From Aurantiacibacter sp. MUD61 (GTDB lineage: Bacteria > Pseudomonadota > Alphaproteobacteria > Sphingomonadales > Sphingomonadaceae), in assembly GCF_027912455.1 (NCBI RefSeq), contig NZ_CP115446.1, positions 1,015,501-1,079,500 on the forward strand: a DNA stretch of 64,000 nt. The letters run 5' to 3'. Shown one piece after another: positions 25,518 through 35,800 of the stretch (positions are counted from its first letter, which is position 1; every line of letters begins with the position of its first letter). Below the pieces are notes generated by a model that was not told the origin of the DNA, did no database searches, and saw only the letters and a list, made by a program, of their open reading frames with translations. Made by a program: the position numbers and the translations under genes.

Positions 25518-25919
25518 ATGATCGCCGCTTTCCAGCGACTGACCGACTGGCGCTTCGCCCGCTATTTGCTCGCGAGTGTAGGTGCGCTGGCGGTGGATGT
25601 AGGCACATTTCTGGCGCTGCTTTCCATGGGCATGTGGGCGGCGGGCGCTTCGGCGGTCGGGTATTCGCTGGGCATCGTCGCGCATTGGCTGATGAGCAGC
25701 CGCGCGGTCTTCATCGGCAATGTCGCTGAGCGCGGTGCCGAGCGGACGCGGCAGAAGGTGCTGTTCGTTATTTCGGCTCTGGTCGGGCTTGCCCTGACCA
25801 CCGCGATCGTATGGGCCGGCGATGCGAGCGGCATGGATCCGCGCCTTGCCAAGCTTGCCGCGATCGGAGTGAGCTTTTTCGCAACTTGGCTACTGCGCAG
25901 CCGCGTCGTTTTCCGCTAA
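25518..25919 (+). CDS. GtrA-family membrane protein
   Basis: A 133-residue protein with four hydrophobic helices in the GtrA pattern (FARYLLASVGALAVDVGTF; VGYSLGIVAHWLMSSRAVF; LFVISALVGLALTTAIVW; IGVSFFATWLLRSRVVF). GtrA proteins flip or help move polyprenyl-phosphate-linked sugars across the inner membrane. It lies between the flavoprotein and a large membrane protein that may use the lipid-linked sugar. Confidence 0.9.
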   Translation: MIAAFQRLTDWRFARYLLASVGALAVDVGTFLALLSMGMWAAGASAVGYSLGIVAHWLMSSRAVFIGNVAERGAERTRQKVLFVISALVGLALTTAIVWAGDASGMDPRLAKLAAIGVSFFATWLLRSRVVFR

Positions 25920-25931
25920 GCACCTTCCGCT

Positions 25932-27677
25932 ATGGTACAGAGAGGGGCAGATCGTGGTGCGCTGATGCGCTCGGCATGGGCGGTGCTGGCCGTCTGGGCG
26001 ATCTATTGCGCCGTGCGCATCGCCATCCAGCCGCTGCTCGGCTGGGAGCCTGTCGGACCCGATGACTGGACTCGCCTTCTCGAAGTGCGTGCGCTTCTTG
26101 ACGGACAGAGCTGGTGGGATGTCACGCAATACCGGATGAACCCCCCTGACGGGTTTTCCATGCATTGGTCGCGGCTGGTGGATTTGCCGCTGGCTCTTTT
26201 CATCACCCTGTTTGGCGAGCGCTGGGGCATGGCGCTGGTGCCGCTGTTCTGGCTGCTGCCCGTGCTTTTCGCGCTGCGATCCATCATGCTGCGGCTGGGC
26301 TTCTCCAATGCGGCGATGGGCTTCGGCCTCGTTATCCTGCCGCTATTCCCGCTGCTGCCGGGCAATTTCGCGCCGATGCGGATCGACCATCATGCACCGC
26401 AGGCGGTCTTTGCGCTGGCGACGGCCGCGCTGATGCTTTCGCCGCGCCGGTGGGGAGCGGTGGGGGCAGGCGCGATGGCGGCAATCTGGCTGACGATTTC
26501 GATCGAAGGCCTGCCGCTCGTCGCAATGGTGGCCGCGCTCTATGGCCTGCAATATATCGCGGAGGAGCGGCGGATCCTGCCATGGTTCCTGCTCTCGCTG
26601 ACCGTTTGCGCCGCCCTGCTGGCGTTCAGCACGCGCTCCAATCTGGAGCTTTTCGGCATCTATTGCGACATCCTGCGCCCCGGCCATATCGCGAGCTTTG
26701 GCGTGGCGGCGCTGGTGGCGGGTATGGTGCCTTTCCTGCCGTTCCAGCAGCATGCAGCCGGGCGCACAGGCGCGCTTGTGCTTATTCCGCTGGCGACTCT
26801 GCCCTTTGCTTTCAGCTTCCTTGGCGAATGCGCGAGCAATCCGATGGCTGGGCTCGACCCGGTGCTGGCGAGCTGGTGGCATGGGTACATAACCGAAGGC
26901 CTGCCGTTCTGGAAACAGCCGGTATCGGCCGCCGCAATGCTGATCTGGACCCTGATCCCGCTAGTCGGCGGTTTCTGGCTCGCTGCACGCGGAGGAGCCT
27001 TTGCGGATGGCGCGGGGATGGGCTGGGTGATGCTGTTCGTGCTGGCACTGTCGGCATGGGGATACAGCCTCTTCATCATGCGCGCGGCGGTGATCGCACA
27101 ATTGCTCATCATCCCGTTTGCGGCCGTCACTTTGGCGCTGCTGCTTCCACAGGCGCGCGCGATACCCTCGCTCCTTCCCCGCCTCGGCGCGACGCTCGGC
27201 TGCATCTTCCTCGCGACACCTGTGTTCGTGAGCGCGCTCACCAAGCCGCTCGATCCGCTTTTTCCCACCCCGACCATGGCGCGCGGAGCAGCGGCGCCCA
27301 TTGCTGCGGGTGAATGCGATTTTGCAGAGCTCGATGCGCTGGAGCCGGGGCTCCTTCTCGTCACTATGGACAGCGCGCCCGAAATTCTCGGCCAGACCCG
27401 GCACAGCGTTGTTGCGGCAAGCTATCACCGCAATCAGCAACCGATGGTGGCGACGATCAACGCCTTTACCGGCGAGATCGAAGAGGCACAGGCCATTATC
27501 GCAAACTACGACGTCGATTACGTGGTCGCCTGCCTCTCAGCCGGTGACCTCGGCCTTTATCGCACCGCTTCGGATGATAATTTCGCCAATGCTCTCGCGA
27601 CCGGCGAGGTGCCGAATTGGCTCACGCCCGCTGCCGGTTTCGAAAGCGGAGTCTTGCGCGTTTACCGGGTCGATTAA
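25932..27677 (+). CDS. Large GT-C-like membrane protein, putative glycosyltransferase
   Basis: A 581-residue protein with about 11 hydrophobic helices and a soluble C-terminal region of about 130 residues. The first periplasmic loop holds conserved acidic and aromatic residues (GPDDWTRLLEVRALLDGQSWW; GFSMHWSRLVDLP), the layout of GT-C glycosyltransferases such as ArnT/PMT relatives. With GtrA and the flavoprotein upstream it probably modifies a surface glycan. An alternative ATG is at 25965. Its stop overlaps the convergent msrB stop by four bases. Confidence 0.75.
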   Translation: MVQRGADRGALMRSAWAVLAVWAIYCAVRIAIQPLLGWEPVGPDDWTRLLEVRALLDGQSWWDVTQYRMNPPDGFSMHWSRLVDLPLALFITLFGERWGMALVPLFWLLPVLFALRSIMLRLGFSNAAMGFGLVILPLFPLLPGNFAPMRIDHHAPQAVFALATAALMLSPRRWGAVGAGAMAAIWLTISIEGLPLVAMVAALYGLQYIAEERRILPWFLLSLTVCAALLAFSTRSNLELFGIYCDILRPGHIASFGVAALVAGMVPFLPFQQHAAGRTGALVLIPLATLPFAFSFLGECASNPMAGLDPVLASWWHGYITEGLPFWKQPVSAAAMLIWTLIPLVGGFWLAARGGAFADGAGMGWVMLFVLALSAWGYSLFIMRAAVIAQLLIIPFAAVTLALLLPQARAIPSLLPRLGATLGCIFLATPVFVSALTKPLDPLFPTPTMARGAAAPIAAGECDFAELDALEPGLLLVTMDSAPEILGQTRHSVVAASYHRNQQPMVATINAFTGEIEEAQAIIANYDVDYVVACLSAGDLGLYRTASDDNFANALATGEVPNWLTPAAGFESGVLRVYRVD

Positions 27678-28174
27678 GCTGGCCGGAACTCCATCGCCAC
27701 ACCGTTGATGCAGTGGCGGTGGCCGGTCGGGCGAGGGCCATCGTTGAAGCGATGCCCCAGATGCCCGCCGCAATCGGCGCAGTGCTCTTCGGTGCGTGGA
27801 TAGCCGAGGTTGTAATCGGTCGAATAGCCGACTGCGCCGCTATCGATCGGCTGCCAGAAACTCGGCCAGCCGGTGTCGCTGTCGAACTTATGCGCGCTGG
27901 AGAACAGGCGATTGCCGCAGCCCTGGCAGTGATAGGTGCCGCGCCGCGTCTCGTCATTCAGCGGCGAGCTGTAAGGGCGTTCGGTTGCCTCTTCGCGCAG
28001 GACGCGGAATTGCATGCGCGTCAAACGCCGACGCCATTCGGCCTCGCTGTAAGACACGGGGAAGTTCTGCCGCGCTTGCGCTTCGCTGCCTCCGCAGGCG
28101 GAAATGACGGGAAGTGATGCGCCAGCCCCCAGCCAGGCGAGGGCGGAGCGGCGGGTAATCTTTGTATCGGCCAT
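27674..28174 (-). CDS. msrB: Exported peptide-methionine (R)-S-oxide reductase MsrB
   Basis: Reduces the R epimer of methionine sulfoxide. Zinc-binding C-x-x-C pairs (CQGC and CADC), the GWPSFW motif and the catalytic Cys in HRHCINGVAMEF are all present. The N-terminus carries a twin-arginine signal (TRRSALAWLGAG) with an I-S-A-C lipobox, so the enzyme is probably folded in the cytosol and exported by Tat as a lipoprotein. Start ATG 28174; 166 residues. Complements exported MsrA at 1829. Confidence 0.93.
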   Translation of the reverse strand: MADTKITRRSALAWLGAGASLPVISACGGSEAQARQNFPVSYSEAEWRRRLTRMQFRVLREEATERPYSSPLNDETRRGTYHCQGCGNRLFSSAHKFDSDTGWPSFWQPIDSGAVGYSTDYNLGYPRTEEHCADCGGHLGHRFNDGPRPTGHRHCINGVAMEFRPA

Positions 28175-28184
28175 AACATGGACT

Positions 28185-29453
28185 CTATGCTGTCGGTGTC
28201 GAACGGTTCCTGAACACACCCAGCAGAGCTGAAAGAGGACCACGCCGCAACGCGCCGCGCGGGCCCGATTTCATCACGCGGCGGCGGAACATGCCCGCAC
28301 CCGTGCGCACGAATATCGCCACCCACATCGCCTGCCAGCCAAGCGCCAGCAGATGCGGCCACAGCGTTTCCTCCACCGCCGCCCGCGCCACCATGGCGAA
28401 AGGCGAACTCAGCGGGAATGCCATGGCACTATATTCGATGATCCCCCCGCGATCGGTTACAACCAGGCTGGCGAAAAAGAACACGAGGATCTGGAACATG
28501 GTGGCGGGCATGGAGAGCGTCTGCACTTCGCGCACCGTCGTGGCGAGCGAGCCGACCGCCAGGAAGATCGAGCCAAGAAGCAAATATCCCATTGCGAAAT
28601 AAGCGGCGAAGAGCGCGAAGAACATCGGCCAGCCGACACCCGGATTGGCAAAATCGGAAAGCGACATGCCGCCTGCGTAAAGAATGCTCGCGCCCGCTCC
28701 GCCCCACACAGCGATACCGACGACGGAGATGCCGAGCATGGCAAACAGCTTGCCCAGAAACACTGCATCCATTGGAATGGCAGCGGCGAGGATTTCGATG
28801 ATCTTGTTGCCCTTCTCCTCGACGAGGTTGGAGAGCACCATGCTGGCGAGCAACATGATGAGCAGGAACAACAGCACCTGTCCGCCCTGCGCCGTGCGCA
28901 AACGGCCGGTGTTCTCCTGCGCGCCGCTGGTCACAACCACGCTTGTGCCCACAGGCGGTGCGGTGGGCATCGCGCCGTCGCGGGCATATCCTGCAACCAT
29001 GCCGACCGTCCCCTGCCAGCGCGCGATGCGCCCTTCGGTAGCGGTGAGCACAGGCGCATCGAGAGTGCCGGTAACAACAGCGGCCAGACTGCCTTCTGCG
29101 GTCTCAAGCACGCTGCGTGCGTCAAAATCCTCACCCGCCTCCAATCGCTCCAGCTCCACCATCGGCGGCACTGCGCCCGGAAGCTGGTTCGCCATAGCAC
29201 TGCGGGCCGCAAGCATGGCGTCGACATCCTCGCCTTCCATGGCGATGCCGACATCGGCGACCATCGCCTCGCTCTGCACCTGCGCACCAACGCCGCCCGC
29301 AAGGCCCATGACCACGACAGGAAAAAGCGGGCCGAGCAGGAAGAAGATAAAGGCGCGGCTGAACAGGATGGCGGTAAAATCGCGTCGCGCGATGACAAAG
29401 GCTGCGCGCCACATGGAGAGGCGTCCGCCGGTTTCGATGGCCGACTGGCTCAT
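28185..29453 (-). CDS. ABC-2 type transporter permease (NatB-like)
   Basis: A 422-residue inner-membrane subunit: one N-terminal helix (AILFSRAFIFFLLGPLF), an extracytoplasmic domain of about 170 residues, then five to six helices (VLLFLLIMLLASMVLSNLVEEKGNKIIEI... onward). E-E-K-x-x-K-I-I-E-I is typical of NatB-type Na+ or drug exporters. It overlaps the ATPase gene upstream by four bases. Confidence 0.9.
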   Translation of the reverse strand: MSQSAIETGGRLSMWRAAFVIARRDFTAILFSRAFIFFLLGPLFPVVVMGLAGGVGAQVQSEAMVADVGIAMEGEDVDAMLAARSAMANQLPGAVPPMVELERLEAGEDFDARSVLETAEGSLAAVVTGTLDAPVLTATEGRIARWQGTVGMVAGYARDGAMPTAPPVGTSVVVTSGAQENTGRLRTAQGGQVLLFLLIMLLASMVLSNLVEEKGNKIIEILAAAIPMDAVFLGKLFAMLGISVVGIAVWGGAGASILYAGGMSLSDFANPGVGWPMFFALFAAYFAMGYLLLGSIFLAVGSLATTVREVQTLSMPATMFQILVFFFASLVVTDRGGIIEYSAMAFPLSSPFAMVARAAVEETLWPHLLALGWQAMWVAIFVRTGAGMFRRRVMKSGPRGALRRGPLSALLGVFRNRSTPTA

Positions 29454-30442
29454 GCTTGCTCTCCTGCGTTTTGCGAGACCATGTTGCGCGCGGCGGCTTC
29501 ACCGGCGATGGCGACAAATGCATCGTGCAGGCCAGCGCGCTCGATACTGAGCGAGAGAATGCCTGCGTCTCCTTCGATCAATGCCTTGAGCAGTGGTTCA
29601 ACGCCGGACGCAGGCAGCGGGAATTGCCAGAAGTCGCCCACGCGCCGCGCATCATCGGGCAGGGCAGCAAGCCAGCGGCCGTCGCGTGCGCGGGTCTCCA
29701 GTCGCACTTGTGCAGGGATCCTGTCGCGCGCGACTTCGACGCTTCCCGCGTAGGGGACTTTGCCTCCCGCAATGATGGCCACGCCTTCACACAGGCGCTC
29801 TGCATGGTGGATTACATGAGTCGAGAAAATTACGGTCGTGCCTTTGTCCGCCAGATTGCGGATCAGCACTTCCAGCTTGCCCTGATTGATCGCATCGAGA
29901 CCGCTAAAAGGCTCGTCAAACACGACCAGCTTGGGATCGTGCACCAAAGTGCCGAGTAATTGCACGGTCTGTGCCATACCTTTGGAAAGCTGGCGAATCT
30001 GCTTGTCGATCGCGTGACCTAGGCCATGCTCTTCAAGCAGCTGCTTGGCCCGCTCGCGACCTTGTGGCAGCGGCACACCGCGCAGCGCTCCCATGAAAGC
30101 AATCGCTTCATAGCTTTTCATTGAAGGGTAAAGGCCACGCTCCTCGGGCAGGTAGCCGATCCGGCGGGCGACATCCTGCGGATCGTCTGCACCCAGGATG
30201 CGGCGATAACCCGCATCGGGATCGATGATGCCCAGCAGCATGCGCAGCGTCGTCGTCTTGCCCGCACCATTGGGGCCGAGCACGCCGTAGATCGCACCTT
30301 CCGGAATGGCGATATCGACGCCGTCCACCGCCAGCGTCTGGTCGAAACGTTTGACGAGGCCGCGCGCCTCGATCGCCAGCGGGCGCGGATCGCCTGCACC
30401 AGCGTTTTCGCTCGAATTGAATTCACCTGTCGCCATATCCAT
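29450..30442 (-). CDS. ABC transporter ATP-binding protein (NatA-like)
   Basis: A 330-residue ATPase. Walker A is GPNGAGKTTTLRML, the signature LSKGMAQTVQLLG, Walker B LVVFDEPFSGLD and the switch His in FSTHVIHH. The C-terminal 100 residues (DUF4162-like) are usual for NatA-type subunits. Translationally coupled to the permease. Solute unknown; sodium or toxic-compound export is the family expectation. Confidence 0.92.
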   Translation of the reverse strand: MDMATGEFNSSENAGAGDPRPLAIEARGLVKRFDQTLAVDGVDIAIPEGAIYGVLGPNGAGKTTTLRMLLGIIDPDAGYRRILGADDPQDVARRIGYLPEERGLYPSMKSYEAIAFMGALRGVPLPQGRERAKQLLEEHGLGHAIDKQIRQLSKGMAQTVQLLGTLVHDPKLVVFDEPFSGLDAINQGKLEVLIRNLADKGTTVIFSTHVIHHAERLCEGVAIIAGGKVPYAGSVEVARDRIPAQVRLETRARDGRWLAALPDDARRVGDFWQFPLPASGVEPLLKALIEGDAGILSLSIERAGLHDAFVAIAGEAAARNMVSQNAGEQA

Positions 30443-30487
30443 GCCGAAGCCGCTACACGCATAGGATGAACGAGCCGCACCCGCTTT

Positions 30488-31549
30488 ATGGTTAACACGC
30501 CGTCAACTCTCTTCCTTGAGGATCGCCTGAAGGCCAAAGCGCGTGAGCTGGGTTTTGCCGCCGTGGGCATTGCGCCAGCCGACGATGACGCGGTGCGCGC
30601 AGAGCGCCTGCACGAATGGCTGGGTGAAGGTTTTCACGGCACCATGGGCTGGATGGAGGACCGCGCCTACGTGCGGCAAGGGCCGAACAGCATGTGGCCG
30701 GAAGCGCAAAGCGTTATCGCGCTGGGCATGTCCTACGCGCCGGACGTCGATCCACTGGCGCTGGAAGGCGACGAAGAAAAGGCGCGCATTTCGGTCTATT
30801 CGCAGGGCCGCGATTATCACGACGTGCTGAAAAAGGCTGCCAAGGCGCTCGCGCGCTGGATGGTGGAGCAGGAGCCGGACAGCCAGCTCAAGGTTTTTGT
30901 CGATACAGCACCGGTGATGGAGAAACCGCTCGGCGAGGCCGCAGGTCTCGGCTGGCAGGGCAAGCACACCAATCTTGTCAGCCGCGAGCATGGCAGCTGG
31001 CTGTTCCTCGGTGCGATTTACTGGACAGTGCCGCTCACGCCTGATGCGGCCGGAACGGACCGCTGCGGATCATGCCGCGCGTGCCAGGATGCCTGCCCGA
31101 CCGATGCATTCCCCGAAGCCTACAGGCTCGATGCGCGGCGCTGCATTTCCTATCTCACCATCGAGCACAAAGGACCGATCCCGGAGGAATTTCGCAAAGC
31201 CATCGGCAATCGCATCTATGGCTGCGATGATTGCCTTGCGGTGTGCCCGTGGAATAAATTTGCGGATACAGCTGCGCGGCACAAAGCCTTCGCTCCGCGC
31301 GACGGGCTGGTCGAGCCCCAACTCGCCGAGCTGCTTCAACTTGATGATGCCGCTTTCCGAGCGAAATTCTCCGGCTCCCCGATCAAAAGGATCGGCCGCA
31401 ACCGCTTCGTTCGCAATTGCCTGATTGCTGCCGGGAACAGCGGTAATGCGGAGTTATTGCCGCTGGTGAAGAACCTTTGCGAAGATCAGGACGATGTAGT
31501 CGCCGAGGCCGCGCAATGGGCCAAGGCCCAACTTAAAGCATCTCCTTGA
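30488..31549 (+). CDS. queG: Epoxyqueuosine reductase QueG
   Basis: Last step of queuosine tRNA modification: reduction of epoxyqueuosine in tRNA, using cobalamin and two 4Fe-4S clusters. Cluster ligands are [16 protein letters not shown] and [10 protein letters not shown] around residues 196-255, and the C-terminus has HEAT-like helices. 353 residues, the usual length. Its 3' end overlaps the convergent oxidoreductase gene by 17 bases. Confidence 0.95.
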   Translation: MVNTPSTLFLEDRLKAKARELGFAAVGIAPADDDAVRAERLHEWLGEGFHGTMGWMEDRAYVRQGPNSMWPEAQSVIALGMSYAPDVDPLALEGDEEKARISVYSQGRDYHDVLKKAAKALARWMVEQEPDSQLKVFVDTAPVMEKPLGEAAGLGWQGKHTNLVSREHGSWLFLGAIYWTVPLTPDAAGTDRCGSCRACQDACPTDAFPEAYRLDARRCISYLTIEHKGPIPEEFRKAIGNRIYGCDDCLAVCPWNKFADTAARHKAFAPRDGLVEPQLAELLQLDDAAFRAKFSGSPIKRIGRNRFVRNCLIAAGNSGNAELLPLVKNLCEDQDDVVAEAAQWAKAQLKASP

Positions 31550-32756
31550 GCGGCTTTTCGGTATCGGCCAGCTCTCCCGGGTCTACTTCGGCGCGCGCTT
31601 CCACGAGCTTGCGGCCCTGGACGTAATCCTTCGTGCGATTGACCGCATCCACGGCGATTACGCGGCCATCTTTCAGATAGATCACCGAAAAGCTTCGTTC
31701 ATCTAGATCGCCGCGCAGCACTGTCTGGTCGTGGCCGATACTCAGACCTGCGGTTTGCAGGCGCAGATCATACTGGTTCGACCAGAACCAGGGAAGCGCA
31801 TTGTAGGGTTCTGGATTGCCGCAAATGGCCTTTGCCGCCGTGGTCGCCATGTCATTGGCGTTCTGCACGCTTTCGAGGCGGATCACCGCTCCGTCGGCAT
31901 AGGGGTTGGCGTGCGCCGCGCAGTCTCCGATGGCGTAAATCTGATCGAGGCTCGTGTGGCAGATATCGGTCACATCGACGCCATTGGCTGCCGCAGCACC
32001 TGCAGCAATCAGTGGTCCGACAGCCGGAACGATGCCGATACCGACCACCACCGCATCGCAGGCGATCTCTTCGCCATCGCTCAGCTTCACACCGGTCACG
32101 CGCTCCTCGCCCAGCAACCTCTCGACACCGACACCGAGGCGCAATTCGACACCGTGGCGGTGGTGCTCAGCCTCGTAGAAGCGCGAAAGCTCTTCGCCCG
32201 CGACGCGGCTGAGTACGCGGTCGAGCGCTTCGACCAGCACGACTTCGCGATCGAGTTTGCGCAGCACTGCGGCTGCTTCCAGGCCGATATAGCCGCCGCC
32301 GACCACCACGAAGCGTTTGGCACCGCCTTCAATGTCTTTCAGCAGGGCATCGACATCGCGTTTGTCCCGCACGGCATGCACACCGTCCAGATGCGCGCCG
32401 GGGCAGGACAGGCGCCGTGCGTCGCCGCCCGCTGCCCAGATCAGACGGCCGTAGCCAATCGTCTCGCCGCCGCTCAGCTGCACTTCATGCGCTTCGGGCA
32501 TGATTTTCGTCACCGATTTGCCGAGCAGCAGCTCCACATCTTTATCGGCCCAGAATTTCTCGGGACGGATCAACACCCGCTCGAACGGCTTCTCCCCGGC
32601 GAGATATTCCTTGGAAAGCGGCGGCCGCTCATACGGCGGCACATTGTCGCGCCCGATCATCAGGATCGAGCCTTCGAAGCCCTGCTGGCGGAGGGCTATG
32701 GCAGCTTGGGCGCCGCCATGGCCGGTGCCGACTATTACAACATCGTGACGCGTCAT
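31533..32756 (-). CDS. FAD-dependent ferredoxin/rubredoxin-type reductase
   Basis: A 407-residue flavoprotein of the putidaredoxin/rhodocoxin reductase type. FAD motif [14 protein letters not shown] at the N-terminus, [13 protein letters not shown], the NAD motif [13 protein letters not shown] near 150, and YAIGDCAAH near 280. It normally passes electrons from NADH to a ferredoxin feeding a cytochrome P450 or oxygenase; no such partner lies nearby. The frame is open 64 codons further upstream but only the ATG at 32756 starts directly at the FAD motif. Confidence 0.9.
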   Translation of the reverse strand: MTRHDVVIVGTGHGGAQAAIALRQQGFEGSILMIGRDNVPPYERPPLSKEYLAGEKPFERVLIRPEKFWADKDVELLLGKSVTKIMPEAHEVQLSGGETIGYGRLIWAAGGDARRLSCPGAHLDGVHAVRDKRDVDALLKDIEGGAKRFVVVGGGYIGLEAAAVLRKLDREVVLVEALDRVLSRVAGEELSRFYEAEHHRHGVELRLGVGVERLLGEERVTGVKLSDGEEIACDAVVVGIGIVPAVGPLIAAGAAAANGVDVTDICHTSLDQIYAIGDCAAHANPYADGAVIRLESVQNANDMATTAAKAICGNPEPYNALPWFWSNQYDLRLQTAGLSIGHDQTVLRGDLDERSFSVIYLKDGRVIAVDAVNRTKDYVQGRKLVEARAEVDPGELADTEKPLKEML

Positions 32757-32815
32757 GGCAGGTGGCCTGCGCAAAACCACCGCCGCCGTCAAGCGGCAGC
32801 GGCTTTGTGCTAAGC

Positions 32816-35800
32816 TCAGCTTTGCAGCAGGTTGCGCGCCTGGCTGGCAATCTGTGCGAGCATTGCGGGCGCGACCGGCGATGCCGTTTGCGCCCGTTCG
32901 ATCATCCGGCGGAACTGGCCGATGGCGACTTCGCGCTTGTCGGCCCATGCCTGTATCATTGCCTGAGGCTCATCGGCATTCTTGCCGCGCTTGCGGGCAA
33001 GGCCGCGCAAGAATTCGATGCGCATTTGCTGGAAATCGCGAGCAAGGCCGGAAACCAGCAAGCGCTCCCAAGGATCGGCGGGGCTCATCACTGCAGCGCG
33101 GCCTTGCGCCCAATCGATGCCCAGCAGTTCGCCCAGATCGATGAAGGCGCCCACCAGTGAAGAGGGTGTAATTCCGCTGTCGGCAGAGAGCTTCGCAAGC
33201 CCGATCGCGCCATCGACAGCAAACAGATGGGCGACCATGGCGGCCTGCTTCTGGCTGGCCCCGGCTTTGATCAGGCGCGCCGAGATCGTCTCGACATTGG
33301 AGCGCGCTTCATCACCCATCAGCGTTTCCACCTCGTCAACGAGTTCGCGCACGGTGTCGCCGATTTCACTGGTCAGCTTGGACGGAGTGATTTTCGTTCC
33401 GCCCGCCCGCAGCAGGTCCGCAATGTGACCGCGCAATGCCAAGGCCGCCTGATCGAACAGCATCAATCGCGCCTTTTCCGGCATGTCCTGCGTGTCGAGC
33501 GCGTGCCAAATCTGCTCCATGCCGAGAAGCCGTGATGCGGTGACGAAAGCCGCGCCAATGGCGTCGAGCCCCGCCCCTTCCTCTTCGAACAACTCGAAGG
33601 GATGCAGCATGCCCATGCGATTGACGATGCGGTTTGCCACGACCGTACCCACGATTTCATTGCGCAGGCGGTGATCGAGCAATTGCTTGCTAAACTGGTC
33701 CTGCAACTGCGGCGGGAAATCGCCCAGCACGAGAGTGTCAGACGCGTCGTCATCGGCGAGCGCGCTCGCCTCAATCGCGTCCTGCAGCACCAGCTTGGAA
33801 TGCGAGAGCAACACGGCGAGTTCGGGCCGTGTGAGGCCCTTGCCGTCCGCTGCGCGCCTGCCCAGCGCTTCATTATCGCCGAGGCCTTCATTGTCGCGGT
33901 CGAGCCCGCCCATCTCTTCGAGCATTTCGATAAGGCGCGCATGCGCACCTACCGAGCGGCTGCCGCCCTGCTCGGCAATCGAGAGCGCGAGTGCCTGTAG
34001 CCGATTATCCTCGAGCACCAGCTCTGCAACCTCGTCGGTCATGTCCTTCAGAAGCGCATTGCGGCGCTCTTCGGACAGGCGACCGGCTTCGCGTGCAGCG
34101 GCCAGCGCAATCTTGATATTCACTTCATTATCCGAGCAATCGACGCCTGCCGAATTGTCGATGAAGTCGGTGTTCACGCGCCCGCCGTGGAGCGCGAATT
34201 CGACGCGGCCCGCCTGGGTCGCACCCAGATTGGCGCCTTCGCCGATCACCTTCGCGCGCATCTGCTTGGCATCGACGCGAAGGGCATCATTGGCGGGATC
34301 GCCCACGTCCGAATTGCTCTGGTGGCTTGCCTTGATGTAGGTGCCGATACCGCCGAACCAGATGAGATCGACAGGGCTCTTCAGAATCAGGTGAATCAGG
34401 CTATCGGGATCGAGCGCACCGTCTTTAAGGTCGCTTTCCTCGATGCCCAGCGCCTTCATTGCGGCTTTCGTCAATTCGATGCGTTTGGTGGTGCGCGGGA
34501 TCACCATCCCGCCCTTGCTCATCACCTTCTTGTCGTAATCTTCCCAGCTCGACCGCTCGAGATCGAACATCCGCTTGCGCTCTTTCCAGCTTGCTGCCGG
34601 ATCGGGGTCGGGATCGATGAAAATGTGGCGGTGGTCGAAAGCGGCCACCAGCTTGATCGATTTCGAAAGCAGCATGCCATTGCCGAACACATCGCCCGAC
34701 ATATCGCCACAGCCCGCCACGCGGACCGGGTCCTTCTGCACGTCCACGCCCATTTCGAGGAAATGGCGCTGCACGCAGACCCATGCGCCCTTGGCGGTGA
34801 TGCCCATCGCCTTATGGTCATAGCCATTGGAGCCGCCGCTCGCGAAGGCATCGCCCAGCCAATAATCGCGCTCCATCGCAATGGCATTGGCCGTGTCGGA
34901 GAACGTCGCCGTGCCCTTGTCCGCTGCGACGACGAAATAGGGGTCTTCGCCATCGTGGATCACCACGTCCTGCGGGTGGACGACCTTGTCGCCCGCATAA
35001 TTGTCCGTGATCGAGAGCAGCGTGCGGATGAACAGCTTGTAGCTTTCCTTGCCTTCCGCAAACCACGCATCGCGATCCACTGCCGGGCTGGGCAATTGCT
35101 TGGGGTAGAAGCCGCCTTTCGCGCCGGTCGGCACGATCACGGCGTTCTTCACCTTTTGCGCTTTCATCAGACCGAGGATTTCGGTGCGGAAGTCATCGCG
35201 CCGGTCGGACCAGCGCAGGCCGCCGCGCGCGACAGGCCCAGCGCGCAGGTGCACGCCTTCAACACGCCGCGAATAGACGAAGATTTCGCGCCACGGCACG
35301 GGCTTCGGCAGGCCGGGTACCAGTGAACTGTCCAGCTTGAACGCCAGCGCCTCGTCGGCTGCCGGGGCGAAAGCGTTGGTGCGAAGGATTGCCTTGATCG
35401 TAGACCAGTAGCGGCGCAGCAGGCGGTCATCATTGATGGCCTGCACGGCGGCGAGGTTGGAACGGATATCGGCATCGATGTCGATCGCTTCTTTGGCGCG
35501 ATCGCCATCGAAGGCGGGATCATGCAGAGTGCGGAAGAGGTCGATCAGCCCGCGCGTTACCTTGCTGGCGCCCGCCAGCGCGTCGACCACCGTGTAGATG
35601 GTGAAAGCGATATTGGACTGGCGCAGATAGCGATAGAAGGCGCGCAGCCAGTCCGCTTCCTGGGCATCGAGACCGCTGGAGATCACCAGACGGTTGAATA
35701 CATCATCTTCCGCCTTGCCGTTAAGGACGCTGGTAATCGCCGCCTCGATCGTATCGGCACGTTCTAGCAGCGCATCTGTCGACATGCCGGCAGGCAGGCC

